Assembly: GCF_006539165.1 (NCBI RefSeq)
Contig: NZ_BJMM01000011.1
Location: 62,001 to 126,000 of the forward strand
DNA length: 64,000 nucleotides
Reading direction: 5' to 3'
Source: Streptomyces cacaoi
Lineage (GTDB): Bacteria; Actinomycetota; Actinomycetes; Streptomycetales; Streptomycetaceae
The translations under genes and the position numbers were made by a program. Shown piece after piece: positions 60,922 through 64,000 of the stretch. The notes beneath the pieces are model-generated. The model was not told the DNA's origin and searched no databases. It saw nothing but the letters and a program-made list of their open reading frames with translations. Every line of letters starts with the position of its first letter. Positions within the stretch are counted from its first letter, which is position 1.

Positions 60922-61523
60922 TCAAGGTCCTGCTGGCGGAGGACCAGGGGATGATGCGCGGTGCGCTCGCGCTGCTGCTCGGTCTGGAGGAGGACATCGA
61001 GGTCGTCGCGCAGGTGACCACGGGCGACGCCATCGTCCCCACCGCGCTGGAGGCCGAGCCCGATGTCGCGCTGCTGGACATCGAGCTGCCCGGGCGCAGC
61101 GGGCTCGACGCCGCCGCCGATCTGCGCACCCGGCTGCCCGCGTGCGCGGTGCTCATCCTCACCACCTTCGGCAGGCCCGGCTATCTGCGCCGCGCGATGG
61201 AGTCCGGTGCGGCGGGCTTCCTCGTCAAGGACGGGCCGGTCGAGGAGCTGGCCGGTGCGATCCGCCGGGTGCTGGCCGGCGAGCGCGTCATCGATCCGGA
61301 GCTGGCCGCCGCGGCGCTCAGCGCCGGGCCCAACCCGCTCACGGCACGCGAGCGCGAGGTGCTGGCGGCGGCCGTGGACGGCTCGACCGTCGCCGACATC
61401 GCCGCGCGGCTGCACCTGTCCCCCGCCACCGTGCGCAACTACCTCTCCGCCGCCATCGGCAAGACCGGCACCCGCAACCGGATGGAGGCCGTGCGGGCGG
61501 CCCGGCAGAACGGCTGGCTCTAA
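60918..61523 (+). CDS. NarL/FixJ-family response regulator
   Basis: 201-aa partner of the DesK-type kinase. Receiver domain VIKVLLAEDQGMMRGALALLL with acidic pocket Glu-Asp, phospho-acceptor Asp in VALLDIELPGRSG, Thr in ILTTFG and Lys in FLVKDG. The C-terminal LuxR-type HTH is PLTAREREVLAAAVDGSTVADIAARLHLSPATVRNYLSAAIGKTGTRNRMEAV. GTG 60918 overlaps the kinase stop. It resembles DesR. Its stop overlaps that of the convergent exporter gene. Confidence 0.94.
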   Translation: MIKVLLAEDQGMMRGALALLLGLEEDIEVVAQVTTGDAIVPTALEAEPDVALLDIELPGRSGLDAAADLRTRLPACAVLILTTFGRPGYLRRAMESGAAGFLVKDGPVEELAGAIRRVLAGERVIDPELAAAALSAGPNPLTAREREVLAAAVDGSTVADIAARLHLSPATVRNYLSAAIGKTGTRNRMEAVRAARQNGWL

Positions 61524-63010
61524 CCGGCGCTTTCGGCATCACCGGCGCTCCCGGCGCCCTCCACACCCTGGGGGCGTGCGCGGGCGCCGGTGCGGGCGCG
61601 GGGCAGCAGCACCGCGACGAAGAGCACGGAGGCGGCGAGGATGCCCGCACCGGCCAGGAAGGCGGCGCGGTAGCCGGTGGCCAGCGCGGCGGGGCCCGGA
61701 CCGGCCGTCCGCGCCGCGGCGACGGTGGAGAGCACCGCGAGCCCCAGCGCGCCGCCCATGGTGCGGCCCGTCCCGAACAGCCCGGAGAGCAGGCCCGCCT
61801 CCTGCGGGCCGCCCGCCGAGGTGGCGACGGTGGCCAGCGCGGTGGCGGCGAAGCCGGCGCCGAGCGCCATCAGCACGCCCGGGCCCAGGATCGTCGCCGC
61901 GTAGCCGCCCGGGTGCACGGAGCCCTGCCACAGGTAGCCGAGAGCGGCCGCCGAGGTACCGAGGACGGCGACGTAGCGGTCGCCGATACGGGCCATCAGG
62001 TACGGGGCCGTCTTGGAGCCGACGACGATGCTCAGCGAGTGCGGGATCATCGCGAGACCCGCCTGGAGCGGGGTGTAGCCGAGGACGTTCTGGGTGTGCA
62101 GCGACAGGAAGTACCACATCGAGAACATCGCCAGGCCGTTGACGAAGATCGCGGTGTTCGCCGAGGAGACGGCCCTCCGCCGGAACAGCCGCAGCGGGAC
62201 GAGGGGTTCACGCGTGCGGGCCTCGACCGCCACGAACAGCGCGAGCAGCACCAGGCCCCCGGCCAGCGGACCCAGCGCGTCCGCCGCCGTCCAGCCCGCC
62301 GTGTCGGTGCGCACGATGCCGAAGGCCACCGCCACCAGGCCCAGCGTCACCAGCAGCGCCCCGGGCGCGTCCAGCCGCCGGGCCGTCCGCTCGCGGCGCT
62401 CGGTCAGCCACAGCGCCGCGGCCAGCAGGACGACGGCGCCGACCGGCACATTGATCAGCAGCACCCAGCGCCAGGAGAACGCGTCGGTGAGCACCCCGCC
62501 GACCAGGCCGCCGGCCGCCCCTCCCCCGGCACCGACCGCGGACCAGGTCGCCACGGCCCGGGTGCGTGCCGGGCCCGCGGGCACGGAGGTCGTCAGCAGC
62601 GTCAGGGTCGCCGGCGCGAGGACGGCGGCGCCGGTGCCCTGGACACCGCGGGCCGCCAGCAGCTGCCAGGGCTCCTGGGCCAGGCCCCCGGCCAGGCTGG
62701 CGGCGGTGAACAGGGCCAGCCCGGCGAGGAACACCCGCTTGCGCCCGAACAGGTCCGCCGCCCGGCCGCCGAGCAGCATCAGCCCGGCGAAGGTGAGCGT
62801 GTAGGCGTTCACCACCCACTGGAGCCCGGTGGCGCCGAGCCCCAGATCCGCGCGCATGGACGGCAGCGCGACATTCACCACGGAGACGTCCAGGACGACG
62901 AGGAACTGGCCGGCGCACGCCGCCAGAACCACCGCCCACAGCCGGGCGGAGGGTATGCCGTCGCTCGTCGAGGTCCCGCTCCCGGGCACGGTTTGGGTCA
63001 TGACTGTCAT
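61520..63010 (-). CDS. DHA2-family MFS drug exporter (14 TMS)
   Basis: 496-aa proton antiporter. Helix 1 AVVLAACAGQFLVVLDVSVVNVALPSMRADL carries motif D1, GGRAADLFGRKRVFLAGLALF loop 2-3 (motif A), RGVQGTGAAVLAPATLTLL helix 4 and GLVGGVLTDAFSWRWVLLINVPVG helix 5 (motif C), followed by nine more helices. ATG 63010 follows AGGTG; a second ATG lies at 63001. It converges with the response regulator, the TAA and TAG stop codons overlapping by 2 bp. Cargo unknown; regulation by the adjacent two-component system is possible. Confidence 0.92.
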   Translation of the reverse strand: MTVMTQTVPGSGTSTSDGIPSARLWAVVLAACAGQFLVVLDVSVVNVALPSMRADLGLGATGLQWVVNAYTLTFAGLMLLGGRAADLFGRKRVFLAGLALFTAASLAGGLAQEPWQLLAARGVQGTGAAVLAPATLTLLTTSVPAGPARTRAVATWSAVGAGGGAAGGLVGGVLTDAFSWRWVLLINVPVGAVVLLAAALWLTERRERTARRLDAPGALLVTLGLVAVAFGIVRTDTAGWTAADALGPLAGGLVLLALFVAVEARTREPLVPLRLFRRRAVSSANTAIFVNGLAMFSMWYFLSLHTQNVLGYTPLQAGLAMIPHSLSIVVGSKTAPYLMARIGDRYVAVLGTSAAALGYLWQGSVHPGGYAATILGPGVLMALGAGFAATALATVATSAGGPQEAGLLSGLFGTGRTMGGALGLAVLSTVAAARTAGPGPAALATGYRAAFLAGAGILAASVLFVAVLLPRARTGARARPQGVEGAGSAGDAESAG

Positions 63011-63199
63011 GTTCGCACCTGGCCGGGCAGCGCTCCGCCGCATTTCGGCCGGGCCGGTGACCCGGCCGGTGGCCCCGGCCGGGGAACCCACCACCGGCCA
63101 CCCGGCGGCCGGGCCCGCCCGGGCATGGGGCAGCATGGGCCGCCCACGCGGCGGCCGGTCCGGGCTCCTGGGGTCCCGGGTTCCGGGTCCCGGGCTTCC

Positions 63200-63267
63200 G
63201 GCCCACCGGTCCCGCCGGGCCACCGGCACCACCGGGCCACCGGCCCCGCCGGGCCATCGGCACCACC
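63200..63267. repeat. Tandem 17-bp repeat, 4 copies
   Basis: Units start at 63200, 63217, 63234 and 63251; the best reads GGGCCACCGGCACCACC. They end 33 bp before the methyltransferase start and would lie in its 5' leader or promoter. Confidence 0.85.
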
Positions 63268-63300
63268 CGGCACCACCGACAGCAGGAGGACGAGGAAACG

Positions 63301-63966
63301 ATGAGCGCAGCCGTCCGGGCCGGAGAGCCGGTGGAGCGCCCCGCGCCCTCCGCCCGTACCCGTGCCGCCTTCGAGGCCGCCAAGGGGTTCATGCCGCTGG
63401 ACGAGGGCCTGGCGCTGTACGCGGCGGCGGCCGAAGCCGCCCTGCTGGGGCTGCCGTTGCTGGAGATCGGCACCTACTGCGGCCGCTCCACGCTGCTGCT
63501 GGCCGACGCGGCCCGGGCGGCGGGCGTGACGGTCGTCACCGTCGACCACCACCGTGGCAGCGAGGAGCAGCAGCCCGGCTGGGAGTACCACGATCCGGAG
63601 CTGGTCGATCCGCGGGTGGGCCGGATGGACACGCTGCCCGCCTTCCGGCGCACCCTGCACGCGGCCGGCCTGGAGGAGCACGTCGTGGCCCTCGTGGGCC
63701 GCTCGCCGCAGATCGCGGCGCTGTGGGGAACGCCGCTGGGCCTCGTCTTCGTCGACGGCGGGCACACCGAGGAGCACGCCACGGCGGACTACGAGGGCTG
63801 GACCCCGCACCTGGCGCCGGGCGGGCTGCTCGCCATCCACGACGTCTTCCCGGACCCGGCGGACGGCGGCCAGGCCCCGCACCACATCCACGAACGCGCG
63901 CTCGCCTCGGGCGCGTTCACGCCCCTGCCGGCCACCGGTTCGCTGCGGCTGCTGCGCCGCCGCTGA
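63301..63966 (+). CDS. Class I SAM-dependent methyltransferase (Methyltransf_24 type)
   Basis: 221-aa predicted O- or N-methyltransferase. MPLDEGLALYAAAAEAALLGLPLLEIGTYCGRSTLLLADAA includes SAM motif I (EIGTYCGRST), VVTVDHHRGSEEQQPGWEYHDP motif II, LGLVFVDGGHTEEHATADYEGW motif IV with the catalytic-type Asp-Gly-His, and LLAIHDVFPDPADGGQ motif V. AGGAGGACGAGGAAACG precedes ATG 63301. Close relatives in Streptomyces are of unknown substrate. Tandem repeats lie in its leader. Confidence 0.88.
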   Translation: MSAAVRAGEPVERPAPSARTRAAFEAAKGFMPLDEGLALYAAAAEAALLGLPLLEIGTYCGRSTLLLADAARAAGVTVVTVDHHRGSEEQQPGWEYHDPELVDPRVGRMDTLPAFRRTLHAAGLEEHVVALVGRSPQIAALWGTPLGLVFVDGGHTEEHATADYEGWTPHLAPGGLLAIHDVFPDPADGGQAPHHIHERALASGAFTPLPATGSLRLLRRR

Positions 63967-64000
63967 GCCCCGCGCCCGGCCGCCCGTGCGGGGCCCGACC

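Noticed and set aside
60779..63304. 841-codon plus-strand frame opposite the DHA2 exporter
   Set aside because: Antisense shadow; the exporter has complete MFS motifs on the minus strand.

Overview
The window looks like a piece of a Streptomyces chromosome. It is very GC-rich, the third codon positions are almost all G or C, GTG (and one apparent CTG) starts are common, neighbouring genes overlap by ATGA or GTGA, and promoters follow the TTGAC / TANNNT pattern. It contains the RNase P RNA gene (rnpB) and housekeeping genes next to regulators, transporters and secreted proteins. I see no tRNA, rRNA, transposase, integrase, prophage gene, CRISPR array or biosynthetic megasynthase. The long open frames opposite almost every gene are shadows caused by the base composition.

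Layout. 1-6.8 kb: heme-iron acquisition, with two HtaA-domain surface proteins on the minus strand and a divergent hmuTUV ABC importer, sharing one near-consensus iron box at 3634-3652. 6.8-18.6 kb: mixed genes (lipoprotein, primase/polymerase-like protein, TetR with two operators and a small protein, dimethylargininase, Rsm22-type methyltransferase, beta-lactamase-fold hydrolase, Bcr/CflA exporter, SDR, PhzF, FMN alpha-hydroxy-acid oxidase). 18.66-19.07 kb: rnpB. 19.1-23.1 kb: a less orderly stretch with a gene-empty gap, a MerR regulator, a quinone-oxidoreductase-like enzyme, a sulfotransferase and an epoxide-hydrolase-like enzyme behind a striking inverted-repeat promoter. 23.5-31.3 kb: AAC(6')-like acetyltransferase, TauE exporter, AraC, a TetR/metallo-hydrolase pair with two operators, a DUF574-type methyltransferase, and a Ser/Thr kinase fused to an extracellular solute-binding domain.

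31.7-39.6 kb: a four-gene translationally coupled ABC exporter operon with its own winged-helix repressor, a second ABC ATPase with two unfamiliar membrane partners, a small secreted protein, and an orphan histidine kinase. 39.9-44.5 kb: a phosphotransferase, a DoxX protein and the most interesting locus of the window: an Erm-family 23S rRNA methyltransferase with a roughly 165-residue Arg/Gln/Glu/Pro-rich N-terminal extension. It is preceded by a 23-codon leader ORF containing four Cys and ending in an RLR motif, and by mutually exclusive hairpins, which is the architecture of drug-inducible attenuation. 44.7-55.5 kb: a radical-SAM protein with an unusual CX8CX2C motif, RibD-like reductase, bicovalent-FAD oxidase, yaaA, KDPG aldolase, then the overlapping Nif3 / zinc-ribbon / RNase H-phosphatase cluster. 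55.7-59.1 kb: three genes resembling mycobacterial Hsd4A, a Zn alcohol dehydrogenase and Hsd4B, behind a KstR-like operator, suggesting sterol side-chain degradation. 59.5-64 kb: a DesK-type two-component system, a DHA2 exporter and a small methyltransferase.

A recurring regulatory feature is a TANNNT hexamer 6-8 nt before the start codon with no Shine-Dalgarno sequence. I count about ten cases, mostly regulators, which predicts leaderless mRNAs. Several intergenic gaps carry short tandem repeats of fixed period (5, 7, 16, 17, 18 and 19 bp).
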